Source: Persicitalea sp964500445 (GTDB lineage: Bacteria > Bacteroidota > Bacteroidia > Cytophagales > Spirosomataceae). From it: a stretch of DNA of 64,000 nucleotides. The notes below the pieces were generated by a model. The model made no database searches. It saw only the letters and a list, made by a program, of their open reading frames with translations, and had not been told where the DNA came from. The DNA is taken from the NCBI GenBank assembly GCA_964500445.1, contig CAZCOG010000008.1:62001-126000 (forward strand). Direction: 5' to 3'. How positions within the stretch are numbered: the stretch's first letter is position 1; each line of letters starts with the position of its first letter. Of this stretch, positions 17,752-25,420 are shown piece by piece. Position numbers and translations under genes: made by a program.

Positions 17752-17970
17752 ATGGCCAAACAAGCATCCATCGAACAGGACGGCGTAATACTCGAAGCAC
17801 TTTCGAACGCTATGTTTCGGGTTGAGTTGGAAAATAAACACGAAGTGATTGCGCATATCTCCGGCAAAATGAGAATGCACTATATCAAAATTTTGCCCGG
17901 AGATCGGGTGAAACTTGAAATGTCGCCTTATGATTTGACTAAGGCACGGATCGTGTACCGCTATAAGTAA
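17752..17970 (+). CDS. infA: Translation initiation factor IF-1
   Basis: OB-fold factor binding the 30S A site. It is 72 residues including GVILEALSNAMFRVELENKHEVIAHISGKMRMHYIKILPGDRV, essentially the canonical sequence, ending YDLTKARIVYRYK. It follows map by 20 nt and precedes rpmJ by 48 nt. Confidence 0.98.
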   Translation: MAKQASIEQDGVILEALSNAMFRVELENKHEVIAHISGKMRMHYIKILPGDRVKLEMSPYDLTKARIVYRYK

Positions 17971-18018
17971 TAATTCAAGCACGCTGGCCGGGAATTCGGT
18001 CGCAAATCCTTAATAAAA

Positions 18019-18135
18019 ATGAAAGTCAAAGCATCGGTCAAAAAGCGCAGTGAGGACTGCAAGGTGATCCGCCGCAAAGGCAAGATCTACGTTATTAATA
18101 AAAAGAATCCTCGATTCAAACAAAGACAAGGTTAA
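18019..18135 (+). CDS. rpmJ: 50S ribosomal protein L36, zinc-free form
   Basis: 38-codon gene read directly from the sequence: MKVKASVKKRSEDCKVIRRK, continuing to NPRFKQRQG. In zinc-binding L36 the ligands are Cys11, Cys14, Cys27 and His33; here positions 11, 27 and 33 are Ser, Asn and Phe and only Cys14 remains, so this is the C-minus type. It lies 4 nt before rpsM, the usual place. Confidence 0.95.
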   Translation: MKVKASVKKRSEDCKVIRRKGKIYVINKKNPRFKQRQG

Positions 18136-18139
18136 TTAT

Positions 18140-18517
18140 ATGGCACGTATTGCAGGAGTAGACATACCCGATCGCAAAAGAGGCGACATCGCCCTTACTT
18201 ACATCTTCGGAATTGGCCGTAGCGCTGCCCGGACGATTCTGGAAAAGGCTGGGGTTCCATTGGAGAAAAAAGCCGCCGACTGGTCCGACGACGAATCGGG
18301 TGCGGTGCGTAACATCATCGCTAACGAATATAAAGTAGAAGGTGCCCTGAAATCGGAGGTTCAGCTGAGCATCAAGCGTTTGATGGACATTGCCTGCTAC
18401 AGGGGATTGCGTCATCGGAAGGGCTTACCACTACGTGGACAGCGGACCAAAAATAATTCGCGGACGCGGAAAGGTAAGCGGAAGACAGTAGCCAACAAGA
18501 AGAAAGTTACGAAATAA
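18140..18517 (+). CDS. rpsM: 30S ribosomal protein S13
   Basis: Head protein forming inter-subunit bridges. It is 125 residues, starting ARIAGVDIPDRKRGDIALTYIFGIG and ending with the RGLRHRKGLPLRGQRTKNNSRTRKG signature plus a Lys-rich tail. First alpha-operon gene, 4 nt after rpmJ. Confidence 0.98.
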   Translation: MARIAGVDIPDRKRGDIALTYIFGIGRSAARTILEKAGVPLEKKAADWSDDESGAVRNIIANEYKVEGALKSEVQLSIKRLMDIACYRGLRHRKGLPLRGQRTKNNSRTRKGKRKTVANKKKVTK

Positions 18518-18557
18518 TCGGTAGGCGGCGGTTCGCCGCTACTAACCAATCCTATCA

Positions 18558-18953
18558 ATGGCACAAAATAAAAGAAAAGACAAGGCGAAGAAACGGGTGG
18601 TGGTTGTTGAGTCGGTGGGCCAGGTTCACATCAAGGCTTCATTCAACAACATCATTATCTCAATTACCAATAATAGCGGTCAGGTGATTTCCTGGGCTTC
18701 GGCGGGCAAAATGGGCTTCCGGGGTTCAAAGAAAAACACGCCTTATGCTGCCCAAACGGCAGCTCAGAACTGCGCTCAGGTGGCGTATGATTTGGGAATG
18801 CGCAAAGCGGAGGTATTTGTGAAAGGACCCGGTTCGGGCCGTGAGTCGGCCATCCGTACAATCCAGAATACGGGTATTGAGGTTTCGACGATTCGAGACA
18901 TCACGCCACTGCCGCACAACGGCTGTCGCCCTCCCAAGCGCCGCAGAGTTTAA
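18558..18953 (+). CDS. rpsK: 30S ribosomal protein S11
   Basis: Platform protein near the mRNA exit. It is 131 residues; VHIKASFNNIIISITNNSGQVISWASAGKMGFRGSKKNTPYAAQ and the C-terminal DITPLPHNGCRPPKRRRV are canonical. A short GC-rich hairpin (18519-18540) occupies the spacer after rpsM. Confidence 0.98.
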   Translation: MAQNKRKDKAKKRVVVVESVGQVHIKASFNNIIISITNNSGQVISWASAGKMGFRGSKKNTPYAAQTAAQNCAQVAYDLGMRKAEVFVKGPGSGRESAIRTIQNTGIEVSTIRDITPLPHNGCRPPKRRRV

Positions 18954-19038
18954 TAGTTCAATCAGCGGCTGACCCAAGTGGCAATTTAGGAACTGGGATT
19001 GCACAATTGACAGACGCTTAAATTTATATACAGAATAC

Positions 19039-19644
19039 ATGGCACGTTACACAGGTCCTAAGGCAAAAATTTCGAGGCGTTTTGGTGAACCCGTTATGGG
19101 AACCAGCAAAGCGTTGACCAAAAAGAATTATCCTCCCGGCCAGCATGGTCGTGGACGGCGCTCCAAAAAGTCGGAATATTCACTGCAATTGGCGGAGAAG
19201 CAAAAGGTAAAATATACCTACGGTATTTTGGAAAGACAATTTAGAAATGTTTTTCACCGCGCAGCGGTTAAGGATGGCATTACAGGCGTTAACTTACTTC
19301 AATTTTGTGAGTCGCGTCTTGACAACACCGTATACCGTTTGGGTATTGCGCCCACACGGCGTGCTGCCCGTCAGTTGGTTTCGCATAAGCATATTATGGT
19401 AGATGGCGAAATTGTTAATATTGCTTCTTATGCACTGCGTCCGGGGCAAGTCATATCGGTGAGAGAAAAATCGAAATCCCTGGAAGCCATTACGAATAGC
19501 CTGAGTGGACATTCGGCGCGGCGCTTCAACTGGCTGGAATGGGAAGGTTCGGAGATGACGGGTAAGTTCGTCACCTATCCAGAGCGCGACCAAATCCCTG
19601 AGAATGTTAACGAGCAGCTCATCGTTGAGCTTTACTCGAAATAA
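19039..19644 (+). CDS. rpsD: 30S ribosomal protein S4, zinc-free form
   Basis: Primary 16S rRNA binder. It is 201 residues with the S4 RNA-binding domain (SRLDNTVYRLGIAPTRRAARQLVSHKHIMVDGEIV) in the middle. The N-terminal region lacks the cysteine cluster of zinc-binding S4. In E. coli S4 represses the alpha operon; here a strong hairpin follows rpsD before rpoA. Confidence 0.98.
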   Translation: MARYTGPKAKISRRFGEPVMGTSKALTKKNYPPGQHGRGRRSKKSEYSLQLAEKQKVKYTYGILERQFRNVFHRAAVKDGITGVNLLQFCESRLDNTVYRLGIAPTRRAARQLVSHKHIMVDGEIVNIASYALRPGQVISVREKSKSLEAITNSLSGHSARRFNWLEWEGSEMTGKFVTYPERDQIPENVNEQLIVELYSK

Positions 19645-19667
19645 TTCGGTTCCGCTTACCCCTTACC

Positions 19668-19688
19668 GCCCCGGCCTATTGCCGGGGC
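19668..19688 (+). other. GC-rich hairpin between rpsD and rpoA
   Basis: Perfect 8-bp stem GCCCCGGC/GCCGGGGC with loop CTATT and no U-tract downstream. It could be an attenuator, an RNA-processing site or an S4-responsive element in the 137-nt rpsD-rpoA spacer; the sequence alone does not decide. Confidence 0.45.
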
Positions 19689-19781
19689 ATCCTCGTACCC
19701 GCTCAGGAGTACTGTCTGCGATCGCAAAGGTAACGACGGCCTGATCAACCGTCATTTACTACATAAAAAGGACACAAGACT

Positions 19782-20771
19782 ATGTCAATATTAGCATTCC
19801 AAATGCCCGATAAGGTCGTGATGGAGAAGTCCGACGATTTTCACGGGATATTTGAGTTTAAACCCTTAGAGAAGGGCTACGGCGTCACGATCGGTAACGC
19901 GTTGCGTCGCATTTTGCTTTCCTCTCTAGAGGGATACGCTATCACGAGCGTTAAATTCCCCGGCGTTCTGCACGAGTTCTCGACCATCGAGGGTGTAGTG
20001 GAAGACGTCACAGAAATTATTCTCAACCTTAAATCTGTACGCCTTAAGAAGGTAGTAGATCTGGTGGAGAATCGAATCGAAGTTAATTTAAAGAACGTAT
20101 CGGTCGTCACAGCTGGTGATCTTGGTAAATTTACCAGTTCTTACAAAGTGTTGAATCCTGACCAGGTGATTTGCCATCTTGACGATAAGAAAGAGTTTGA
20201 GATGGAGATTCTGGTGGACAAAGGCCGGGGCTATGTTCCTGCCGATGAACCCCGCGCCAATGAGATTCCTTTCGGCCATGTGGCTATTGATGCCATTTAT
20301 ACGCCTGTAAAGAATGTACGATATAGCGTAGAGAATACCCGGGTGGAGCAGAAAACGGACTATGAGCGTCTATTGCTCGATATCCAGACAGACGGTTCCA
20401 TTCATCCCGAAGAAGCGCTGAAAGGTGCCGCCAACATTTTGATTCAGCACTTCATGCTATTCTCTGATCAAACGATGACGTTTGAGAAGCAGATGGCAGA
20501 GGAAGACAATCAGGTAGATGAGGAAATGTTGCGGATGCGCAAGCTACTCAAAACCAATTTGTCCGAGTTGGACCTTTCGGTTCGTGCATTTAACTGCTTG
20601 AAATCGGCGGACTTGAAAACACTGGGCGATCTGGTGAAGCTTGAAATTTCGGACATGATGAAATTCCGTAACTTCGGTAAAAAGTCTTTGACCGAATTGG
20701 AGCAGATGGTAGCCGAAAAGCAGCTCACGTTTGGTATGGACGTAGCTAAATATCGTCTCGACGAAGAATAA
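19782..20771 (+). CDS. rpoA: DNA-directed RNA polymerase subunit alpha
   Basis: Dimer scaffold of RNA polymerase. The N-domain has the assembly motif GYGVTIGNALRRILLSSLEGYAIT; the C-domain (last ~80 residues, LSVRAFNCLKSADLKTLGDLVKLEISDMMKFRNFGKKSLTELEQM) binds UP elements and activators. It is 329 residues, normal. rplQ follows after 72 nt. Confidence 0.98.
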   Translation: MSILAFQMPDKVVMEKSDDFHGIFEFKPLEKGYGVTIGNALRRILLSSLEGYAITSVKFPGVLHEFSTIEGVVEDVTEIILNLKSVRLKKVVDLVENRIEVNLKNVSVVTAGDLGKFTSSYKVLNPDQVICHLDDKKEFEMEILVDKGRGYVPADEPRANEIPFGHVAIDAIYTPVKNVRYSVENTRVEQKTDYERLLLDIQTDGSIHPEEALKGAANILIQHFMLFSDQTMTFEKQMAEEDNQVDEEMLRMRKLLKTNLSELDLSVRAFNCLKSADLKTLGDLVKLEISDMMKFRNFGKKSLTELEQMVAEKQLTFGMDVAKYRLDEE

Positions 20772-20843
20772 TTAACAATTTAACCAGTATGTATTCTGTA
20801 GCGCGAACCAACCGCCGCTCGAAGCTACTAATCAATTAGAAAA

Positions 20844-21716
20844 ATGAGACACGGAAAGAAACACAATCACCTTGGCAGAAAGACAGCTCACCGCCATGCT
20901 ATGCTATCTAATATGGCTGCTTCGCTAATCCTGCACAAGCGCATCGAAACGACAGTTGCCAAGGCGAAAGAATTGAGAACCTACGTTGAACCTTTGCTGA
21001 CAAAGGCTAAGGACGACTCGACCCACAGCCGCCGCATGGTATTCAGGAAACTGCGTGACAAAGAGCCGGTCAAAGAATTGTTTGACGTAGTTGCTGACAA
21101 AATAGCAGACCGTCCTGGTGGTTATACCCGTATTATCAAGCTGGGCACTCGCATAGGTGACTCTGCGGAAACATGTATGATGGAGTTGGTTGACTTCAAC
21201 GAAACTTATCTGCTAAGTAACGCTGAGAAACCAACAAGAACTCGTCGTAGTCGTCGTGGAGGCAAAAAATCGAGTGGTGAAGCCAGTGATTCTCCTGTAG
21301 AGCAAGGTGCAGTAAAAGCCGAGGCTGTCGATCAGGAGGCTACAATGAAGTCTGGCGCTGCTGATTTGGCCGAAGCTAATGCACCTGAAGAAGTTCTGGC
21401 AACGGAGCCAACAGCAGAAGTTGAGACTCCTGCACAAACTGAGGAGGCTACTGGTACTGAATCTGATGACTTGACCAAAGTAGAAGGTATCGGACCGAAA
21501 ATTTCTGAAGTACTTAGCGAAGCAGGTCTTGATACTTTTGCCAAAGTAGCCGATTCTACACCAGAAGCCATCCGCGAGATATTGGATAATGCAGGATCTC
21601 AATTTGCTTCGCATGATCCCGCAACCTGGCCTCAGCAAGCCAAACTAGCCGCTGAAGGTAAATGGGAAGAGTTGAAAGCCTGGCAGGATGAACTCGATGG
21701 CGGACGTGAAAACTGA
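20844..21716 (+). CDS. rplQ: 50S ribosomal protein L17 with C-terminal helix-hairpin-helix extension
   Basis: Residues 1-120 are a normal L17 (MRHGKKHNHLGRKTAHRHAM, then NMAASLILHKRIETTVAKAKELR). E. coli L17 ends at 127 residues; this one runs to 290. The extension is a basic patch (TRTRRSRRGGKK), about 75 acidic, low-complexity Ala/Glu/Thr-rich residues, and a compact domain from about residue 212 with LTKVEGIGPKISEVLSEAGLD and IREILDNAG, a helix-hairpin-helix nucleic-acid-binding pattern, ending WEELKAWQDELDGG. Similar tails are known on some Bacteroidota ribosomal proteins (L17/L21). It ends the alpha operon. Confidence 0.95.
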   Translation: MRHGKKHNHLGRKTAHRHAMLSNMAASLILHKRIETTVAKAKELRTYVEPLLTKAKDDSTHSRRMVFRKLRDKEPVKELFDVVADKIADRPGGYTRIIKLGTRIGDSAETCMMELVDFNETYLLSNAEKPTRTRRSRRGGKKSSGEASDSPVEQGAVKAEAVDQEATMKSGAADLAEANAPEEVLATEPTAEVETPAQTEEATGTESDDLTKVEGIGPKISEVLSEAGLDTFAKVADSTPEAIREILDNAGSQFASHDPATWPQQAKLAAEGKWEELKAWQDELDGGREN

Positions 21717-21750
21717 TAGCACAGAAATCAGAAATGATTGAAGATAATTG

Positions 21751-21788
21751 AAAAAGGGGTCGAACGTTTTCGTTTGACCCCTTTTTTT
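21751..21788 (+). terminator. Intrinsic terminator of the ribosomal block
   Basis: Sixteen-position stem AAAAAGGGGTCGAACG/CGTTTGACCCCTTTTT with a TTTT loop and a single G-T wobble, continuing into T residues. The flanking A- and T-runs are part of the stem. Confidence 0.85.
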
Positions 21789-21801
21789 GGCCTTAAAATC
21801 T

Positions 21802-21809
21802 TACTTTTG
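21802..21809 (+). promoter_or_regulatory. Candidate promoter of carA
   Basis: -7 box TACTTTTG followed by CGTCCG, similar to the CAGTCCG after the rpsL and rplC -7 boxes. The -33 region overlaps the preceding terminator (a TTTG lies 25 nt upstream, rather far). Confidence 0.5.
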
Positions 21810-21845
21810 CGTCCGTTGCGCAAATAATTTCATATAAAATTCATT

Positions 21846-22949
21846 ATGAAACAGACACAGGAAGCATTACTACTACTGGAAGATGGCACAGCCTACCGGG
21901 GTTTAGCCTTAGGAAAAAAAGGAACTGCGGGTGGCGAAATCTGCTTCAACACAGGCATGACGGGCTATCAGGAAATATACACTGATCCTTCGTACTACGG
22001 TCAGATTGTCGTCAATACCACTTCGCACATTGGCAATTACGGTGTACAGCTAGATACCGAAGAGGAATCCAGCAACGTGAAGATCAAGGGAATGGTGTGT
22101 AACACCTTCTCCGACGATTACTCAAGGCACACAGCAGATTTTTCATTGCAGGAATACTTTGAGCGGGCCAACATTGTGGGTATTAGCAATGTGGACACCC
22201 GCCAACTCGTACGTCATGTGCGGGAAAAAGGAGTAATGAACGCCATTATTTCGTCGGAAATTCTGGATGAGAACCAGTTAATGGAGGAATTGAAGAAGGT
22301 ACCTTCCATGGCTGGGTTAGAATTATCTTCCGTAGTCAGTACGACCGAACCTTATTTCATGGGCGAAGAAGCAGGGAGTCGTTGGCGCGTTGCGGTCATG
22401 GATTATGGTATCAAGAAAAGCATCCTGAAAAATCTGACCGAGCGCGGTTGTTACTGCAAGGTGTTTCCCGCCCAAACGCCCTTTGAGGAAGTCATGGAAT
22501 GGCAACCCGACGGCTTCTTCATATCCAATGGACCCGGCGATCCCGCCGCGATGATGTACGCCGTGGAAACGGTGAAGGAAATGGTCGAATCGGGCAAGCC
22601 CTTGTTCGGTATTTGCTTAGGCCACCAACTATTGGCCGAGGCGAGCGGTATCTCGACCTACAAAATGCACCACGGTCACCGGGGCTTGAACCACCCTGTG
22701 AAAAACCTCATTACGGGCCTTTGCGAGATCACTTCACAGAACCACGGTTTCTCCGTTAACGCCGACGAAACCACTAATCATCCCAACGTAGAGGTGACGC
22801 ACATCAATCTCAACGACAAAACCGTCGCGGGCATCCGCCGTAAGGACCGCCCCGCCTTCTCGGTGCAGTACCATCCCGAAGCGTCGCCAGGTCCGCATGA
22901 TTCGCATTATCTGTTCGATGAGTTTGCGCGGTTGTTGGAGGAGGCGTAG
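21846..22949 (+). CDS. carA: Carbamoyl-phosphate synthase small (glutaminase) subunit
   Basis: Hydrolyses glutamine and passes ammonia to CarB for carbamoyl phosphate, feeding pyrimidine and arginine synthesis. It is 367 residues. The N-terminal CPS domain has FNTGMTGYQEI; the class I glutamine amidotransferase domain has the nucleophile in GICLGHQ, HHGHRGLNHPV, and the His-Glu pair in QYHPEASPGPHD. carB is not in this window. It has its own promoter and a hairpin terminator. Confidence 0.97.
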   Translation: MKQTQEALLLLEDGTAYRGLALGKKGTAGGEICFNTGMTGYQEIYTDPSYYGQIVVNTTSHIGNYGVQLDTEEESSNVKIKGMVCNTFSDDYSRHTADFSLQEYFERANIVGISNVDTRQLVRHVREKGVMNAIISSEILDENQLMEELKKVPSMAGLELSSVVSTTEPYFMGEEAGSRWRVAVMDYGIKKSILKNLTERGCYCKVFPAQTPFEEVMEWQPDGFFISNGPGDPAAMMYAVETVKEMVESGKPLFGICLGHQLLAEASGISTYKMHHGHRGLNHPVKNLITGLCEITSQNHGFSVNADETTNHPNVEVTHINLNDKTVAGIRRKDRPAFSVQYHPEASPGPHDSHYLFDEFARLLEEA

Positions 22950-22976
22950 TAGGCTTGCAAGTTTAAATAAGAAGCT

Positions 22977-23007
22977 TCCGGTAAAGAAAGAGTATTTCTT
23001 TACCGGA
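22977..23007 (+). terminator. Hairpin after carA
   Basis: Perfect 13-bp inverted repeat TCCGGTAAAGAAA/TTTCTTTACCGGA with a 5-nt loop in the spacer between convergent carA and the TlpA-like gene. The T-tract is poor on either side, so it may act as a transcript 3' end in both directions. Confidence 0.65.
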
Positions 23008-23057
23008 GACTTCTTCACATGGTATCAGATACTTCTTCCTAACTCTGCCATAATAAT

Positions 23058-24518
23058 CTATTTTTCTAACAAGGCATTTATTTGCCTTTCCAATCCTTGA
23101 CTTGGCCGCTCTGGATTATCGTCAATGATCTTGTGGCTTTGGTCAATCAATACATATTTTGGAAATACGTTCAAGTCATATTTCTCAATGATAGTTTTTT
23201 CCCATTGAGCATTTGCCCAAAGATTGATTGTTTTCAGGTCAAACCGCTTGCTCCATTGTTTCCATTGAGTTTCGGAGGTATTTACGCAAACGCTGACAAT
23301 CTTGACTGGTTTGTTTTTAAACTTCTCCGTCAGTGCATTTTCAGCAGGGAATTCTTCAATACATCCCTTACATCCCGCAAACCAAAAGGAGAGTACAATA
23401 ACATTTCCTTTCAGTGACCTTAATGAGGTAAGTGAGTCTTTCAAATCAACTAAGACAAAGTTAGGAGGTGTTTTTCCCTTGCCAATGAAATCGTCTTTAG
23501 CTGTAAAGTAAGCGCTCAGCTGATCCAGCCAGATAGATTTACTAAAAATGGAATCATTATGTTTGATATAATCCTTGGCCACATCTTTTTTGTAATGATT
23601 ATACGTCAGTTGAATGATGTATGCTTTGAACAAATCAAGCGCATCGCCCGATAACTGGTTGTTGGCCTGTTTAATATGATATTCTAGAAAAGAAGGCTTC
23701 TTTCCGGACAAGAGAGCTTCATCCTTCATTCGCTTATTATACAGCTCATATAAGAAAAAATAATATGAGGGGAAATTTTTGGCTGATTGATCATTTGCCT
23801 GAATTGAATCTAAAAAACTATAATACGTCGCGGGAACGACCTCTTTTGCTTTTTTTGCATATTCACGCACAGGAATGATATTCATTCGTGCGCCTGAGTC
23901 AGAATAGCGATTTTCCCAGTACTCATACTTTTGATACCAAGTAGGCAGCTTGCTTTTATTCTCATTGAAGAACTGTAACTCATCATGGTAGATATCATCC
24001 ATTTTAGTAGCAAATTCCACCAGCGTCGCTGCTTGCTGTGCAACGATGGTTCGCCTGACTCTAAAGGGTACCTTACCAGAGAAATCCTTTTTAAATAAAT
24101 ATTCATTAATGGCGTCCAGGCTATCTGCCGCTTCAAAATAGATTTTGGTTAAATCTGCAAAATTAATAGTACAAACGAGTTTTGAGCCGGGCGTCAGGAG
24201 AAAAGTTAACTCATTTCCTGATGTTGTCAGAGTGATTTTTTGAGGCCAGCTTGTAAGAAATTCATAATTCCTAGTTCCATCCCCAGCTGGTATCGTATCA
24301 CTAATGCTGTTTTTCTGCTCGGGAAACATATTATAGGAGAATACATACCATACTTGCTTAACAAGATTATTCGTGTAATTTATTTTTAGATTCGCGGTTT
24401 TTTTGAAATCATATACAAAGGAATTCTGGCTGAACGAAACATTACAAATAAAAATTAGACACCAAGTTATAAAAAGTACCTTATGGTGAGTTATGAAATT
24501 TCGGAATCTATCAACCAT
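23058..24518 (-). CDS. Exported TlpA/ResA-like thioredoxin-domain protein
   Basis: C-terminal ~140 residues are a TlpA-type thioredoxin fold: PPNFVLVDLKDSLTSLRSLKG, then FWFAGCKGCIEEFP with the CxxC site (C-K-G-C), and FPKYVLIDQ with the cis-proline. The N-terminal ~330 residues resemble the extended helical region often preceding this domain in Bacteroidota and cannot be assigned further. The start is uncertain: the frame extends to 24611 (TTG) and has ATGs at 24590 and 24518. The last is chosen because it places a signal-like hydrophobic segment (VLFITWCLIFICNVSFSQ) near the N-terminus. It lies downstream of the rhodanese-thioredoxin gene on the same strand, probably co-transcribed; likely a periplasmic thiol-disulfide oxidoreductase. 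Confidence 0.8.
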   Translation of the reverse strand: MVDRFRNFITHHKVLFITWCLIFICNVSFSQNSFVYDFKKTANLKINYTNNLVKQVWYVFSYNMFPEQKNSISDTIPAGDGTRNYEFLTSWPQKITLTTSGNELTFLLTPGSKLVCTINFADLTKIYFEAADSLDAINEYLFKKDFSGKVPFRVRRTIVAQQAATLVEFATKMDDIYHDELQFFNENKSKLPTWYQKYEYWENRYSDSGARMNIIPVREYAKKAKEVVPATYYSFLDSIQANDQSAKNFPSYYFFLYELYNKRMKDEALLSGKKPSFLEYHIKQANNQLSGDALDLFKAYIIQLTYNHYKKDVAKDYIKHNDSIFSKSIWLDQLSAYFTAKDDFIGKGKTPPNFVLVDLKDSLTSLRSLKGNVIVLSFWFAGCKGCIEEFPAENALTEKFKNKPVKIVSVCVNTSETQWKQWSKRFDLKTINLWANAQWEKTIIEKYDLNVFPKYVLIDQSHKIIDDNPERPSQGLERQINALLEK

Positions 24519-24617
24519 TTGTAAGGCAGGCATAAGCATTTCAAAATTTGCTATGGATGAATTAATGTATGTGGAAGCAGGCGCTTCCATCTGACTCAAT
24601 GCCGAAGACAATTCTCC

Positions 24618-25343
24618 TCACATATTCTCATCAATTATCGTTCGAAATTCTTTCTCTGGCATTTCCCCCAAGCCGCGCCAGAGCATTTTCCCATTTTTAT
24701 ATAGCAGGAAAACCGGAATCTCGTCCACTTGCAGGCTTTGCGCCAGAGCTTTGTTTTCATCGTAATTGATGGTTTTGATCGTGGCTTTTCCGGCGTATTC
24801 TTGGGTGAGCTTTTCAATCGTCGGCATCATTTTCTTGCAGGGAGCACACCAGGGAGCGTAGAAATCGATCAGTACAGGCTGGTTTGAAGCCGTCAGCTTT
24901 TTAAATTCTTCCTGGCTCATACCTGTCGGAGCGGCGACAGCGTTTTCGTCCTTTTCGAAAGGTAGTTTGGCCGAAGACCATTTCAGGAATCCACCCTGCA
25001 TGTCGTAGACTTCCTTAAAACCATTATCAACCAGCATCTTAGCTGCTTTTCCGCTCCTGCCACCTGAGAGACAATAGACGAACACGGGTTTGTCCTTGTC
25101 CAGCGTAGCCAGTTTTTGCACAAAAATAGGATCTTTGACGTCCAGATTCTGCGCCTGAGCCAAATGACCCTGTGCATACTCGTCGGGCGTCCGTACGTCC
25201 AGTAGCTGGCCTTGGGGAGTGGTACTTAGTTTTTGATTGAAGGCATCGACAGCGAGAGGGATCTGCGCGTAACCTGTAGAGGTAAGTAAATTCAGCGTTA
25301 TCAATAAGCAGAACGCCATGCCGAGGCATTTTTGGAGTTTCAT
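24618..25343 (-). CDS. Exported rhodanese-thioredoxin fusion protein
   Basis: 241 residues: signal peptide (GMAFCLLITLNLLTSTGYAQ), a rhodanese domain (about residues 35-125; active-site loop YCLSGGRSGKA with the Cys nucleophile), then a thioredoxin domain (about 135-241; APWCAPCKKMMP, CxxC = C-A-P-C, and cis-Pro in DEIPVFLLY). The first domain can carry persulfide sulfur and the second can reduce disulfides, so a periplasmic thiol/sulfane-sulfur role is likely. It is divergent from eno and upstream of the TlpA-like gene. Confidence 0.88.
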   Translation of the reverse strand: MKLQKCLGMAFCLLITLNLLTSTGYAQIPLAVDAFNQKLSTTPQGQLLDVRTPDEYAQGHLAQAQNLDVKDPIFVQKLATLDKDKPVFVYCLSGGRSGKAAKMLVDNGFKEVYDMQGGFLKWSSAKLPFEKDENAVAAPTGMSQEEFKKLTASNQPVLIDFYAPWCAPCKKMMPTIEKLTQEYAGKATIKTINYDENKALAQSLQVDEIPVFLLYKNGKMLWRGLGEMPEKEFRTIIDENM

Positions 25344-25365
25344 GTCGGTTCCCGAATTTTTACGT

Positions 25366-25373
25366 TAATTTTG
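25366..25373 (+). promoter_or_regulatory. Candidate promoter -7 box of eno
   Basis: TAATTTTG about 48 nt upstream of the eno start. No -33 TTG at 17-23 nt is seen; a TTTG at 25331 is too far. The match to the -7 consensus is exact. Confidence 0.45.
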
Positions 25374-25420
25374 TTTTTGATAAAATTAACCATTTACCCT
25401 AATAAAACCCAACACTGTCC

